DNA of 64,000 bases from Candidatus Ulvibacter alkanivorans (GTDB lineage Bacteria; Bacteroidota; Bacteroidia; Flavobacteriales; Flavobacteriaceae). Location of the stretch: positions 62,001 to 126,000 of the forward strand of contig NZ_QOLC01000098.1 in NCBI RefSeq assembly GCF_003333325.1. The letters are read 5' to 3'. Position numbers and translations under genes: made by a program. Of the stretch, positions 11,401-20,098 are shown one piece after another (position 1 is the stretch's first letter; each line of letters opens with the position of its first letter). The notes under the pieces are model-generated. The model searched no databases, had not been told where the DNA came from, and saw only the letters and a program-made list of their open reading frames with translations.

Positions 11401-11577
11401 ATCTATGCTCAAGGACAGAACTTATTAACTTTCACAGATTTCTTCGGAGATCCTGAGGTTGGTATCTCTTCTGGTGAGACGATTTCACAAGCAGCTACAG
11501 TTGCTCCAGGTGAAGCTACACTATATAGCTACCCTACTTTGAAGTCTGTTACTTTTGGTATAGATGTTAGTCTTTAA
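8485..11577 (+). CDS. SusC/RagA-family TonB-dependent outer-membrane transporter
   Basis: A 1030-residue protein with a signal peptide (cleavage near FAQ/TK, residue 23), an N-terminal carboxypeptidase-regulatory-like domain (about 24-105, with TGTVTDDQGLPLPGANV and FSYVGFETQEV), a plug domain (about 110-235, VVITGYG, LLQGKAAGVQV, LYIVDGAPI, GSRGANGVVVITTKKG) and a C-terminal barrel ending VTFGIDVSL. Such proteins form the barrel of a bipartite importer with a SusD lid and use TonB-ExbBD energy. The SusD partner follows 8 bases later. The substrate cannot be told: no glycoside hydrolase, peptidase or regulator of a utilisation locus lies next to the pair. The codons seem richer in C-ending forms (aac, ttc, gac) than in the second pair, which could mean high expression; this was judged by eye only. 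Confidence 0.93.
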   Translation: MRTKFSGILTLLLALVVQLSFAQTKTITGTVTDDQGLPLPGANVIIKGTNTGTQTDFDGEYSISAAVGEVLTFSYVGFETQEVTVGVQPAINIALQPGSVLEEVVITGYGNSKQDVLTSAVSLVTAEELEELVSTTSVDNLLQGKAAGVQVTSANGKPGSTAFVRIRGTSSLVAGASSPLYIVDGAPIDEQDLNAIPNNEIESISILKDAATTSQYGSRGANGVVVITTKKGKKNRDATIRFSSRYGVANRANTDIDIMTAEEKLRYEAELAALVNPETGNPGVPAAQSLPGATATPAERAFLIANAVDWEEIVLREAIIQSNNISFSGGEEKVDYFFSLGHDRNTGIIDGVSGFERLNGRLNVNFNAKSWLDVGASIAYSRSKSDEPRDRNNVQNPFRAIFDYNAYEPEFILDDQGNVVFDDNGDPLYNFNHTGFLITEAIATTPEDEIQNLTFFNSYANVIFSDSWNYRLQFSLNHENFRREYYVQPGNRLDFFVGDPDFPGIKTDNGFQEVDYTISNTLNYTLNNEVHNFNAYGLFEYNFNEENRYRLSSSGFPSAQLTTQTNAARIDAGTTNRNRLTLVSYGLFANYDFKEKYLLGASVRYDGSSNFGNDNQYGLFYSASAGWNVAKEDFFAVDWVDDLKIRGSYGTVGNRGALGRYASQGTVGFGTYPGGSSTIPVNIANPDLQWEETAILDIGLELGLFNNRVSAVVDYFKKETDKLLFNVPAPDESGIPGFSIASNLGKIENSGVEVELSADIIRTEDLKWSLGGNVVFLDNKIVELPDNDGDGVGDDIEPNTFSTIFREGEEINAYFLLRYDGVDPATGRPLYLDADGNSVFFDDLPEGENRVLLDKSPNADIEGGFFTTVNYKGFGLRTDFVYRFGNYINNFVRSNVLSDGLAVDDNQDVGAFNYWQQPGDTNVLPSPIYGANAQQASDRFLEKGDFVRLRNVTLSYTFPRRYLDRTPFNSIRIYAQGQNLLTFTDFFGDPEVGISSGETISQAATVAPGEATLYSYPTLKSVTFGIDVSL

Positions 11578-11585
11578 TAAAAAAA

Positions 11586-13016
11586 ATGAAAACAATGAAA
11601 AACATATTAATTAAATCAATTCTTTTCCTCTTCGTAGCAGGAGTAGTAACTTCTTGTGATGACGAATTGGATCAAATTCCCTTTGACTCTTTTGCGACTG
11701 AAAACGCATTTGTCACTGCGGCCGATTTTGAAAATGCCATTCGTGGTGCCTATTCTGCCTTAAACCGCGGATCGTACTACGGAGGAGCTTTTCTAGCAAA
11801 CCCAGACGTTCTTGCAGACAATGTAACATTCTCTCGTAGTGGACGTGGAACTAAATTTACAATCCACAACTGGCAGTACAACGCAGCTACAGGATACAGA
11901 GGTCTTTACCAAGACACCTACACTGTAATTTACCGTGCTAACCAGATCTTAGAATTTATTGATGGATTTGATGGTGACTCCAAGAATAACATTACTGGAG
12001 AAGCTTTAGCACTTAGAGCACTTGCTCACTTTGATAATGTAAAAGTATTTGCAAAAATACCTACACAATCTGGTGACGCAAATGGAAGTTTAGGTATCGT
12101 TTACAAAACTGAAACCGATCCTTTAGCACAAAACCCAAGACAACCGGTAGGTGAAGTGTACAACTTAATCGTTCAAGACCTTGTTGATGCATATGCTTTG
12201 ATAAACGCTTCTAATCCTGATGGCCGTATGGGCAAGCAGGCAGTAGCTACAATCTTATCTAGAGTATACCTATACATGGGTCGTTACCAAGATGCTGTTG
12301 ATGCAGCGAACCTTGTGACTGCTCCTATCGCACCAAGAAGTGACGTAGTTGGAGTATGGACAGATGCAAATACATCTGGATTAGTATTCTATATCCCTAA
12401 CACTAACGAAGGATTGAACAACAACATTGGTGTACAGTGGAGTCAGGGTAGCCAGACTGCTTTAATTCCTGAATATGTTGCTTCTTACGAATTAGATCAA
12501 TTATATGATGCCGGAAACGACATCCGTAAAGAAGCTTATATTTTCGATGGAACTACAAACTCAGGTTTGGCAGTTAATGGAATTAAAAAGTACTTAGGGC
12601 GTGATGGTCAAACTAATGGTTTGGTAGACATCAAGATCTTAAGAGCTGCAGAAGCTCGTTTAAACAAGGCGGAAGCTTTGTATGAATTAGGACAAGAAAC
12701 TGCTGCAAGAGCTGCTTTAGACGAAGTAAGAACTCGTAGATACGAGAACCCACCTTCTGGAGAGTCTGGAACTGCATTAAGAGATGCGATCCGTCTTGAA
12801 AGAAGATTGGAATTTGCTTTCGAATACCAAAGATTCTTCGATCTTAAGAGATGGGGTCTTGGTGTAACAAGAGCAGATTTCGGTGACCTAGAAGATGGAG
12901 ATGGCACTCCTTCTGATGAGCTAGTTCTTCCTGCAGGAAGTTTCAAATTACAATTGCCTATCGACCAATCGTCGATCATTGTAAACCCGAACCTACAGCA
13001 GAATCCTGGTTACTAA
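11586..13016 (+). CDS. SusD/RagB-family outer-membrane lipoprotein
   Basis: A 476-residue protein with a lipoprotein signal peptide, lipobox ending in Cys24 (VVTSC), followed by Asp-Asp-Glu, the acidic pattern that directs Bacteroidota lipoproteins to the cell surface. The N-terminal TPR-like helices include the AIRGAYSALNRGSYYGG region; the C-terminus has the typical RLERRLEFAFEYQRFFDLKRW motif and ends NPNLQQNPGY, as in canonical SusD proteins. It is the ligand-binding lid of the transporter encoded immediately upstream, and the two form one operon closed by a strong terminator at 13036. Substrate unknown. Confidence 0.93.
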   Translation: MKTMKNILIKSILFLFVAGVVTSCDDELDQIPFDSFATENAFVTAADFENAIRGAYSALNRGSYYGGAFLANPDVLADNVTFSRSGRGTKFTIHNWQYNAATGYRGLYQDTYTVIYRANQILEFIDGFDGDSKNNITGEALALRALAHFDNVKVFAKIPTQSGDANGSLGIVYKTETDPLAQNPRQPVGEVYNLIVQDLVDAYALINASNPDGRMGKQAVATILSRVYLYMGRYQDAVDAANLVTAPIAPRSDVVGVWTDANTSGLVFYIPNTNEGLNNNIGVQWSQGSQTALIPEYVASYELDQLYDAGNDIRKEAYIFDGTTNSGLAVNGIKKYLGRDGQTNGLVDIKILRAAEARLNKAEALYELGQETAARAALDEVRTRRYENPPSGESGTALRDAIRLERRLEFAFEYQRFFDLKRWGLGVTRADFGDLEDGDGTPSDELVLPAGSFKLQLPIDQSSIIVNPNLQQNPGY

Positions 13017-13035
13017 TCAGAGTAAGCATAAATCT

Positions 13036-13068
13036 AAAAAGACCGCCCAATGGGCGGTCTTTTTTTTT
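13036..13068 (+). terminator. Strong intrinsic terminator after the first SusCD pair
   Basis: GACCGCCC (13041-13048) pairs perfectly with GGGCGGTC (13052-13059) around a 3-base loop, flanked by five A residues before and nine T residues after. The A tract would add pairs with the T tract. It separates the two SusCD units, so the second has its own promoter. Confidence 0.92.
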
Positions 13069-13117
13069 AACCAAATTGGCCTCTGATTTTGAATGCTACG
13101 ATTAATGTTAAATTTTA

Positions 13118-13148
13118 TTGCTTTATTAACATATAATTAGCATTTTTG
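13118..13148 (+). promoter_or_regulatory. Candidate promoter of the second SusC/SusD operon
   Basis: TTG (13118-13120), 20 bases, CATTTTTG (13141-13148), one mismatch from TAnnTTTG. It lies directly after the preceding terminator and about 27 bases before the ATG at 13176. The spacing equals that of the candidate promoter at 8426-8456. Confidence 0.45.
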
Positions 13149-13175
13149 TAGAATATAAATCAAGATCAACCAAAT

Positions 13176-16100
13176 ATGAAAACAAAACTATGTAGGATCA
13201 TTAGCGTGTTTCTGTTACTGGCCACACAAATTGTATTGGCCCAGGAAAAAACAATTTCTGGAACTGTAACCGATAATAATGGTTTACCACTCCCGGGTGT
13301 AAATATTATTGTCAAAAATACAACCAACGGAACACAGTCAGACTTTGATGGAAACTATTCAATTGTAGCGTCTGTTGGCGAAACACTGGTGTTTAGTTAT
13401 GTAGGTTTTACTTCACAAGAAGTGCCGGTGACACAAAACACGAACACTATAAACATCTCTTTAGATGAAAGTGCCGCCGAACTTGACGAAGTTTTAGTAA
13501 CAGCACTTGGAATTAAAAAAGAGAAAAAGGCGCTAGGTTATGCGGTTACAGCACTAGACGCTGAAGATCTTGAGCAACGAGCTACAGGAGATATCACGAA
13601 GATTCTACGTGGTAAAGCCGCCGGTGTGGATGTAATTAATGCCAGTGGACTTTCGGGCGCCGGATCAAGTATTGTAATTCGTGGACTTTCCACAACGGGA
13701 GACAACCAACCACTATATGTTGTTGATGGGGTTCGCTTTAATTCGAACACCAATGGAACAGGGTTGTCGGGTACGAGTCGATCCCTTGATATAGACCCAA
13801 ACAATATAGCTAGTGTGAACGTTCTACGTGGACTTAATGCAACTACTCTTTATGGTGCAGATGGTAAAAACGGTGTGATCGTAATTACTACCAAAGCCGG
13901 ACAACTTGGAGGTAACTTCAATAAAAAGAATGAGGTTTCGGTAACGGTCTCAACTTTTATAAACGAGATCGCTTCACTGCCCGATTTCACCGATGAAAGA
14001 GGTCAAGGGTATTATGATGCTTATTATAATTTCTTCGGAAACTGGGGTGCCACCTTTGGAAGACCTAATTACGGAAATATAGATGCGCAAGGCCAAACTT
14101 CGCACCCATACGCATTGAACAGCCCCGTCTTTGTAGATGGCTTTCCAGATCAAGAAGACGCCCGTGTGGATTATAGAAATTACAAGTCACAAGAAAACTT
14201 CTTTGAAACAGGCCTAGTAAAAAATATTAATGTTTCGGTTAATGGAGGTACAGAAAACGTAGGTTATAACCTCTCATTTAGTAATTTAGATGACGAAGGT
14301 TTCCTACCAGGAAACAAATTAGATCGTAACGCAATTGCGTTAGGAGGTAATGCAAAACTTAGTAACAACTTTAGTGTAAGTTCAACCTTAAACTACGTAA
14401 ACACTAAATTTACTTCTCCATTTACAGGACCTATCTTTACAGGTCTTTTAAACACCCCTAGAAGTATCGACCTTGCAGGGTTTCCTTCGCAACACCCATT
14501 GACCGGTGAGGAAATTAATTTCCAGAACGATGCAGGAGCTTCCAACCCATATTGGTTTGTGAACAATTCTGGAATTAATGAAGAAGTAAACAGAGCTTTT
14601 GGTCAAATCTCTACCACTTACAACTTTAGTGACAACTTTACAGCCACCTATCGATATGGTATAGACGTTAGTATTGAACAACGCAAAGTGTTTGTAAATA
14701 GAGGAAGTACCGGAGGTGCAAATGTCGATGGTGCGTTAACTACTTCCACAAGAAGACAAACCGTTACCAACCATACGTTACTATTAAACTATGAAAATCG
14801 ATTTGCAGATGATATGTTTGGTATTCAAGCCAATATTGGTGGTGACGTAAGCCGAAATGAAGAAACATTCGACGGAGCAAATAGTTCGGAACAAACAGTC
14901 TTTGGACAATTTAATCATGACTTCTTTACGGCATCGCAAGGATTCAATAGCCAGTTCGCGATCAATCGTCCTGGTATATTCGCTCAAGCGACATTCGATA
15001 TAGACAATTTCCTATACATAACCGGAAATGCACGTAACGACTGGACTTCTAACTTTATCGACAATTCTCAATTTTATCCGGGTGTAGGTGTCTCGTTTTT
15101 ACCAACTGCCGCCTTCGAAGGACTAAAAGGTGATGCACTTACGTATTTAAAACTTCGTGCTGGTTACGGTAGTTCTGCCGAATTTAGTGTGCCGGGAAGT
15201 ATATACCCGACCTCTCAAACAATTAACTCTAATCCGAACTCTTTTGTCACAGCTAATGGTGACGTAATTGCTATCGACGCAATCGACAACAGCTTAGCAA
15301 ACCAAGAGATTGGACCTTCCCTTGTGGAAGAAATAGAATTTGGTATAGAGTCTAAATTCTTTAATAATCGTGTTACGTTGGACGCAAGTTATTATACACG
15401 TACCACTACCGACCTTATATTTAACACCAATTTTGATCCTGCTACCGGATTTACTAACGGACCGCAGAACATCAACGAATTTGAATCTGATGGTATTGAG
15501 TTAAATTTAAATGTAAAGGTATTCGATACAGAGAACTTCGGTTGGGACATAGGTGGTAACTTCACCAAAACCGATTCAGAGGTAACGGAACTTGATGTAG
15601 ATCAATTTCAATTTGCAGGGTCAGGAGAACTTGGTAACTACCTTATAAAAGGACAGCCTGTTGGGATCATACTTGGTTCTATCGTACAACGTGATGAGAA
15701 TGGAAATTTATTGAACAATGGTAGAGAATACGCCGTTGATCCTGAAATTGCCATCATTGGTGATCCTACACCGGATTGGGTGGCTTCATTCTTTACTGCT
15801 ATGAATTATAAGAACCTCTCGCTTACAGCGAATCTTCAGTACCGCCAAGGTGGAGATATTTATTCTAGCACAGCACGTTCATTACTAGGTCGTGGTTTAA
15901 CAACCGATACCGATGGACTTCAAAACGCTGGTTTCATTCTTCCTGGTATTAATACAGACACTAATATGGAAAATGACGTGGTGATTAGTACAGGAGACGC
16001 CTACTTCAACCTATACAATAACGGACCTGATGAGTTTGGTATTTTTGATGGTACCACAATTCGATTACAGGAAGTTGCTTTAACCTATAGATTTAGTGAT

Positions 16101-16307
16101 AAGGCCTTAGACAGAACTCCCTTCGGAAATATGTCGATTTCTTTAGTGGGTGAAAACCTATATTTTAAAGCGATCAATATTCCGGATGGATTAAATGTAG
16201 ATACCAATTCTATAGGAACAGGAGTTAACAGTAATGGTGCAGGTATAGAACTTGGAGTGAGCCCTTCATCGAGGAGAGTTGGAGTAAGTATTAAAGCATC
16301 CTTTTAA
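13176..16307 (+). CDS. SusC/RagA-family TonB-dependent transporter (second)
   Basis: A 1043-residue protein with signal peptide (cleavage near LAQ/EK, residue 23), carboxypeptidase-regulatory-like domain (GTVTDNNGLPLPGVNIIV, FSYVGFTSQEV), plug (LVTALGIKKEKKALGYAV, ILRGKAAGVDV, LYVVDGVRF, GKNGVIVITTKAG) and a long barrel ending RRVGVSIKASF. The TALGIKREKKALGYA-type plug start marks a SusC subgroup different from that of the first pair, and pairs with a SusD-like_2 partner downstream rather than a classical SusD. Identity between the two SusC N-terminal domains is clear, but plug and barrel differ widely, so they are old paralogues, not a recent duplication. Substrate unknown. Confidence 0.92.
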   Translation: MKTKLCRIISVFLLLATQIVLAQEKTISGTVTDNNGLPLPGVNIIVKNTTNGTQSDFDGNYSIVASVGETLVFSYVGFTSQEVPVTQNTNTINISLDESAAELDEVLVTALGIKKEKKALGYAVTALDAEDLEQRATGDITKILRGKAAGVDVINASGLSGAGSSIVIRGLSTTGDNQPLYVVDGVRFNSNTNGTGLSGTSRSLDIDPNNIASVNVLRGLNATTLYGADGKNGVIVITTKAGQLGGNFNKKNEVSVTVSTFINEIASLPDFTDERGQGYYDAYYNFFGNWGATFGRPNYGNIDAQGQTSHPYALNSPVFVDGFPDQEDARVDYRNYKSQENFFETGLVKNINVSVNGGTENVGYNLSFSNLDDEGFLPGNKLDRNAIALGGNAKLSNNFSVSSTLNYVNTKFTSPFTGPIFTGLLNTPRSIDLAGFPSQHPLTGEEINFQNDAGASNPYWFVNNSGINEEVNRAFGQISTTYNFSDNFTATYRYGIDVSIEQRKVFVNRGSTGGANVDGALTTSTRRQTVTNHTLLLNYENRFADDMFGIQANIGGDVSRNEETFDGANSSEQTVFGQFNHDFFTASQGFNSQFAINRPGIFAQATFDIDNFLYITGNARNDWTSNFIDNSQFYPGVGVSFLPTAAFEGLKGDALTYLKLRAGYGSSAEFSVPGSIYPTSQTINSNPNSFVTANGDVIAIDAIDNSLANQEIGPSLVEEIEFGIESKFFNNRVTLDASYYTRTTTDLIFNTNFDPATGFTNGPQNINEFESDGIELNLNVKVFDTENFGWDIGGNFTKTDSEVTELDVDQFQFAGSGELGNYLIKGQPVGIILGSIVQRDENGNLLNNGREYAVDPEIAIIGDPTPDWVASFFTAMNYKNLSLTANLQYRQGGDIYSSTARSLLGRGLTTDTDGLQNAGFILPGINTDTNMENDVVISTGDAYFNLYNNGPDEFGIFDGTTIRLQEVALTYRFSDKALDRTPFGNMSISLVGENLYFKAINIPDGLNVDTNSIGTGVNSNGAGIELGVSPSSRRVGVSIKASF

Positions 16308-16326
16308 AAACAAAAAATACACAGTT

Positions 16327-17886
16327 ATGAAAACATATAACAATATAATAACCAGGTTTCTGTCAGTATTCTTTATACTCGCCTTGGTTTCTTCATGTGA
16401 AACCGTTGAAACCGACCTGACCGAGAACCCGAATAACCTGAATCCGGACGATGCTTCGATTCCATTTATTTTTAATCAAAGTCAGTTAGCATTCAATAGC
16501 TTTTTTCAAAATTTACAGTTTAGCGAAGCACAGGTCACGCGAATGGAGTTAATGCGAAATTCTGCAACCTACGCAAACCAATTTGATGCCGACACATTTA
16601 ATGGCACATGGATCACGGCTTATGCAAACTGTTTGATTGAATTGAATCAGCTTAAAATGCTAGCTGCCGACCTTGAGAGCGATGAAATAAATGGTAATAA
16701 TATTATTGCGGCAGCGCAAATTCTTGAGTCTTACATTATCGTTACATTGGTAGATACATTTGGTGATGTACCTTATTCCGAAGCATTACAAGGTGGAAAT
16801 AACCTAGACCCGGCTCGCGATCGTGGTGAAGATATTTATGCCGCTGCGCGTGTCTTGCTATTAGACGCCATTGCCAAAATAGATGCCGGAGGAAGTGTTG
16901 ATCTACCTAGCGATTTGTATTACGGTGGAGATATGAGTAAATGGAGAGCTTTAGCAAATTCAATTTTATTGAAATTAGCAGTAAACTCAAGACTTAACAA
17001 CCCGCAAGCAGCAAGTCAGGCAAATGCAGTGATTAACGGTGGAGGATTTATAAATAACAATAATGGTGACTTCCAATTCGATTACTCAACTTCTGGAGCT
17101 CCAGAAAGTCGTCACCCATTATTTACGCTACAATACATTAGCGGAGCGAGTATTTATATGTCTGCTCCTTTTATAAGAAGAATGGAAGACGATCCACGAT
17201 TTAATTATTACTTCTATCTTCAAAATGGATCTATTTTTGGCCGTGAGCACGGTGATACTAGTCCGAATGTTGCTTCCGAGTTTCGGGACATTACAATTCA
17301 CGGACTTTATCCTGCCGGAGGAAAGTATAACGACGGATCTACAGGTCCCGGAGCACCTACCGATGGTGCTATGGGGGCAGGTGCATCTATTATAATGACC
17401 AACGCTTTTACGCAGTTTTTAATTGCCGAAGCAGAACTTATGCTCAACAATAACGTTGGAGCCGCACGAGCAGCGTTAGAAAATGGAATAACCGCATCTA
17501 TGGATAAAGTAACAAACTTCCAGTCTGGTGCTATCCCAGCAGGAGCACCGGAGCCAAGTCAAGCTGATATTGATGACTATATCGCCGATGCTATAACTAG
17601 ATTCAACGATGCCGGCGGAAACCAAGGAAAATTAGATGTGATCATAACCGAGTATTACAAATCACTATGGGGTAATGGTATTGAAATCTATAACAATTTC
17701 AGAAGAACCAGTTATCCTTCAGATCTTGCACCTTCTTTGGACCCAACACCGGGAACTTTCACCAACAGTATGTTGTATCCTTCGGTACATGTTAACAACA
17801 ACAACAGTCCTGATGCAACTCAAAAAGAATCTGTTGGCTTAAAAGTGTGGTGGGCAGAAGGAACTAACTTTAATCTAAATTTCTAA
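16327..17886 (+). CDS. SusD-like (SusD-like_2 type) outer-membrane lipoprotein
   Basis: A 519-residue lipoprotein, lipobox Cys24 (LVSSC) followed by Glu, then ENPNNLNPDDASIPFIFN, a start typical of the SusD-like_2 branch. The middle has the helical segments ESYIIVTLVDTFGDVPYSEAL and WRALANSILLKLAVNSRL that are shared by this branch; the C-terminus has YKSLWGNGIEIYNNFRRTSYP. It is the lid for the SusC upstream (19 bases away). No catalytic residues; a binding protein. It probably binds a ligand different from that of the first pair, given the different subfamily. Confidence 0.88.
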   Translation: MKTYNNIITRFLSVFFILALVSSCETVETDLTENPNNLNPDDASIPFIFNQSQLAFNSFFQNLQFSEAQVTRMELMRNSATYANQFDADTFNGTWITAYANCLIELNQLKMLAADLESDEINGNNIIAAAQILESYIIVTLVDTFGDVPYSEALQGGNNLDPARDRGEDIYAAARVLLLDAIAKIDAGGSVDLPSDLYYGGDMSKWRALANSILLKLAVNSRLNNPQAASQANAVINGGGFINNNNGDFQFDYSTSGAPESRHPLFTLQYISGASIYMSAPFIRRMEDDPRFNYYFYLQNGSIFGREHGDTSPNVASEFRDITIHGLYPAGGKYNDGSTGPGAPTDGAMGAGASIIMTNAFTQFLIAEAELMLNNNVGAARAALENGITASMDKVTNFQSGAIPAGAPEPSQADIDDYIADAITRFNDAGGNQGKLDVIITEYYKSLWGNGIEIYNNFRRTSYPSDLAPSLDPTPGTFTNSMLYPSVHVNNNNSPDATQKESVGLKVWWAEGTNFNLNF

Positions 17887-17896
17887 AACATACACC

Positions 17897-18439
17897 ATGA
17901 AAAATTATATAAAACTAATTTTAACAATATGCCTTGTGAGTATCGCATTCACAGGATGTGAAGGTGATGACAGCTTTTTCGGAGATCAAATATTTAACGA
18001 TGACACCCGAGTGCCATACGTTTCAATACAAGATAGAAATGAAGATCTTGAAGATATCGTAGGTAATAATTTCTGGTCATTTCAATTGACAGCCGAGAAT
18101 GATGGCAACCAAGTGCGTATCGAATATGATTCGCAAGACAACAACATAGTTTCTCACGAAGTGTATGTTGGTTTCGATAGTAACGATTCCACTGCACCGC
18201 TCGAATCAGATGTGTTACTAGCCACGATAACCTCCTTCCCTACCGAATTAATTTTTACGAAGGAAGCAGTAGCTAACGCTTTAAATGTACCTGTATCCGA
18301 TCTTGATACCGGCAGCGTATACTTTAGAGGAAGAAGTAGAGATGCCGATGGAAATGTCGTAGATGATCCTTCTAATTTAGAAGCATTTTTAGTTTTTGAA
18401 CGACACGCGTACTTTTACGAGTGGCCGTTGAACCAGTAA
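17897..18439 (+). CDS. Small surface lipoprotein of the second SusCD operon
   Basis: A 180-residue protein with lipobox Cys21 (IAFTGC) followed by Glu-Gly-Asp-Asp, which fits surface-exposed lipoproteins. The mature part (residues 22-180) is acidic, predicted mainly beta-strand, and contains RVPYVSIQDRNEDLEDI and VRIEYDSQDNNIVSHEVYVGFD; no catalytic motif is recognised. It starts 10 bases after the SusD stop and ends before a terminator, so it is the third gene of that operon. Accessory lipoproteins in this position often act as extra ligand-binding subunits (for example SusE/SusF-like), but sequence relationship to those is not evident. Function is therefore inferred only from position. Confidence 0.75.
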   Translation: MKNYIKLILTICLVSIAFTGCEGDDSFFGDQIFNDDTRVPYVSIQDRNEDLEDIVGNNFWSFQLTAENDGNQVRIEYDSQDNNIVSHEVYVGFDSNDSTAPLESDVLLATITSFPTELIFTKEAVANALNVPVSDLDTGSVYFRGRSRDADGNVVDDPSNLEAFLVFERHAYFYEWPLNQ

Positions 18440-18460
18440 GAAATAAAATACTTACTTTTA

Positions 18461-18502
18461 TCGCTGATACAGAATAAGCCGTTTTGTGTCAGCGATTTTT
18501 TT
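18461..18502 (+). terminator. Intrinsic terminator ending the second SusCD operon
   Basis: TCGCTGATAC (18461-18470) pairs with GTGTCAGCGA (18486-18495) over ten positions with one T-G wobble, loop of 15 bases, then seven T residues (18496-18502). The rlmB ATG follows only 4 bases later, so the hairpin also forms the immediate upstream region of rlmB. A weak promoter-like sequence (TTG 18428-18430, 22 bases, TACTTTTA 18453-18460) would start rlmB transcripts inside the hairpin and so would avoid terminating itself. Confidence 0.8.
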
Positions 18503-18506
18503 ATCT

Positions 18507-19247
18507 ATGAGCAAAAAAGAAAATACTATTTTTGGAATCTATCCGGTTAAGGAAGCAATTAAATCAGATGTGACATTCGACAAGGTCTATGTGCAAAAAG
18601 ACTCTGCGAACGACAAAATAGACGCTATTGTTGCGTCTTTGGAAAAGCAAGGCGCTTCTATCAATTTTGTACCGGTCGAAAAATTAAATCGTTTAACACC
18701 CGGTAATCACCAAGGAATTGTTGCTATAACCTCCCCTATTTCATTTTATACTTTAGAGGAAATTGTTGAGAAGACATTGGAGAATAAGAAGAAACCACTA
18801 TTTGTTATTCTAGATCAAATAAGTGATGTTCGAAATTTTGGTGCCATCATACGAACCGCAGAATGCACAGGGGTAGATGCTGTCATCGTTCAGAAAAAAG
18901 GAGGCGCCCCCGTAAGTGGTGATACTGTAAAAACTTCAGCGGGAGCGATCTTCAATATTCCTATTTGTAAGGTAGATCATATAAAGGACGCTATATTTTA
19001 TCTACAAGGCTCTGGTGTAACAACTATTGCTGCTTCGGAAAAAACCGATACCAGCATTTACGAAACCGATCTTAATAAACCCTTAGCAATCATCATGGGT
19101 TCGGAAGGGAAAGGTGTCTCTAGGTCGGTATTACAATTGGTAGATGAAACCGCTGCGCTTCCACTGCTTGGTGAGATCAATTCTTTAAATGTATCGGTAG
19201 CATGTGGCGCGTTTCTATATGAGACCGTTCGCCAACGCAGGCTTTAA
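18507..19247 (+). CDS. rlmB: 23S rRNA (guanosine-2'-O-)methyltransferase, TrmH/SpoU family
   Basis: The ATG at 18507 (MSKKENTIFGIYPVKEAI, 246 residues) is preferred over an in-frame GTG at 18486, because the latter lies within the right arm of a terminator hairpin and the ENTIFGI-type N-terminus is the normal start. Residues 1-75 form the L30e-like RNA-binding domain. The SPOUT knot has the three SpoU motifs: DVRNFGAIIRTAE (motif 1), IIMGSEGKGVS (motif 2) and LNSLNVSVACGAFLYE (motif 3). RlmB methylates G2251 of 23S rRNA in E. coli; other TrmH relatives act on nearby sites, so the exact base is not proven. It converges on the rhomboid gene with a 3-base gap. Confidence 0.88.
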   Translation: MSKKENTIFGIYPVKEAIKSDVTFDKVYVQKDSANDKIDAIVASLEKQGASINFVPVEKLNRLTPGNHQGIVAITSPISFYTLEEIVEKTLENKKKPLFVILDQISDVRNFGAIIRTAECTGVDAVIVQKKGGAPVSGDTVKTSAGAIFNIPICKVDHIKDAIFYLQGSGVTTIAASEKTDTSIYETDLNKPLAIIMGSEGKGVSRSVLQLVDETAALPLLGEINSLNVSVACGAFLYETVRQRRL

Positions 19248-19250
19248 TCG

Positions 19251-20006
19251 TTATTCTGAAGCATCCTTATTCTTCTTAATTGAATAACGAATCACAAATT
19301 TCGGGGCCTCTTTCTCTGTTTCCGCTTCATTTTCGATCGAAGGTGCTTTTTCAATGAAATTCCCATCGTCATCAAATTGCTGCAAAAATGGATCTTGCTC
19401 CGGATCGTAATCCTCGCGTTCCCATTCATATAATTTCGTTGTTACGGTATTATTCTTAAACACCAAAGCAAATACAACGCCCACAACAAATCCCGATAAG
19501 TGACCTTCCCAAGAAATCTTTGCATCGATTGGGAATAAATACCAAAATAATCCTCCGTATAAGAACACTACCACCAACGAGAAAGCAATTAATCGAAAAT
19601 GATTCGACAGTATTCCTTTAAAGAACAAAAAAGCAACAAGCATATAGACAACCCCACTAGCTCCAATATGCATCGCCGGGCGCGCAAAACTCCATGTAAG
19701 CAATCCGGTTAAAAGGGTTCCTAGAATAAGAATACGCCAAGGGATATTTCGGTAAAAATAAAATAATGCTGTAGTTAGGACCAGCATAGGCACCGAATTA
19801 TTGAATAAATGCCGTAAACTGCTATGTATAAATGGTCCAAAAATAATTCCCCTAAGTCCTTCAATTTTCTGTGGAAGGATCCCCAAATAATTTAAATTCA
19901 TATTAAAACGAGTCTCGGCCCAATATACCAACCACATAGCGAATACGATCATCAAGGGATAGACGAGCATATGCAATGAAAACGGTAATTCTTTAGATCC
20001 GGACAT
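19251..20006 (-). CDS. Rhomboid-family intramembrane serine protease
   Basis: A 251-residue integral membrane protein with about six hydrophobic segments. The catalytic Ser is Ser117 in HIGASGVVYM (GxSG motif) and the catalytic His is His169 in WEGHLSGFVVG; His66 in HLFNN supplies the conserved TM2 histidine/asparagine pair. All active-site residues are therefore present. The C-terminal 50 residues are a charged cytoplasmic tail rich in Glu and Asp. Rhomboids cleave transmembrane segments of other proteins within the membrane; the substrate here is unknown. The gene is transcribed towards rlmB and divergently from rarA, with 92 bases in between. Confidence 0.9.
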   Translation of the reverse strand: MSGSKELPFSLHMLVYPLMIVFAMWLVYWAETRFNMNLNYLGILPQKIEGLRGIIFGPFIHSSLRHLFNNSVPMLVLTTALFYFYRNIPWRILILGTLLTGLLTWSFARPAMHIGASGVVYMLVAFLFFKGILSNHFRLIAFSLVVVFLYGGLFWYLFPIDAKISWEGHLSGFVVGVVFALVFKNNTVTTKLYEWEREDYDPEQDPFLQQFDDDGNFIEKAPSIENEAETEKEAPKFVIRYSIKKNKDASE

Positions 20007-20098
20007 ATAACAACACTTTCAAAAAATACACCTAAAATAACTTGTATGATAAATTGTCAGTAGTACTGCAACCATAAATATCGTAATTTTAAACCCAA

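Noticed and set aside
12608..12979. A 123-residue open frame opposite to susD
   Set aside because: Lies wholly within a confident SusD gene in antisense, a coding shadow.
8485..16307. Recent tandem duplication of the SusC genes
   Set aside because: Only the N-terminal regulatory-like domains are clearly alike; plugs, barrels and SusD partners are of different subfamilies.
18486..18506. GTG at 18486 as rlmB start
   Set aside because: It lies in the right arm of the terminator and adds seven residues not typical for the family.
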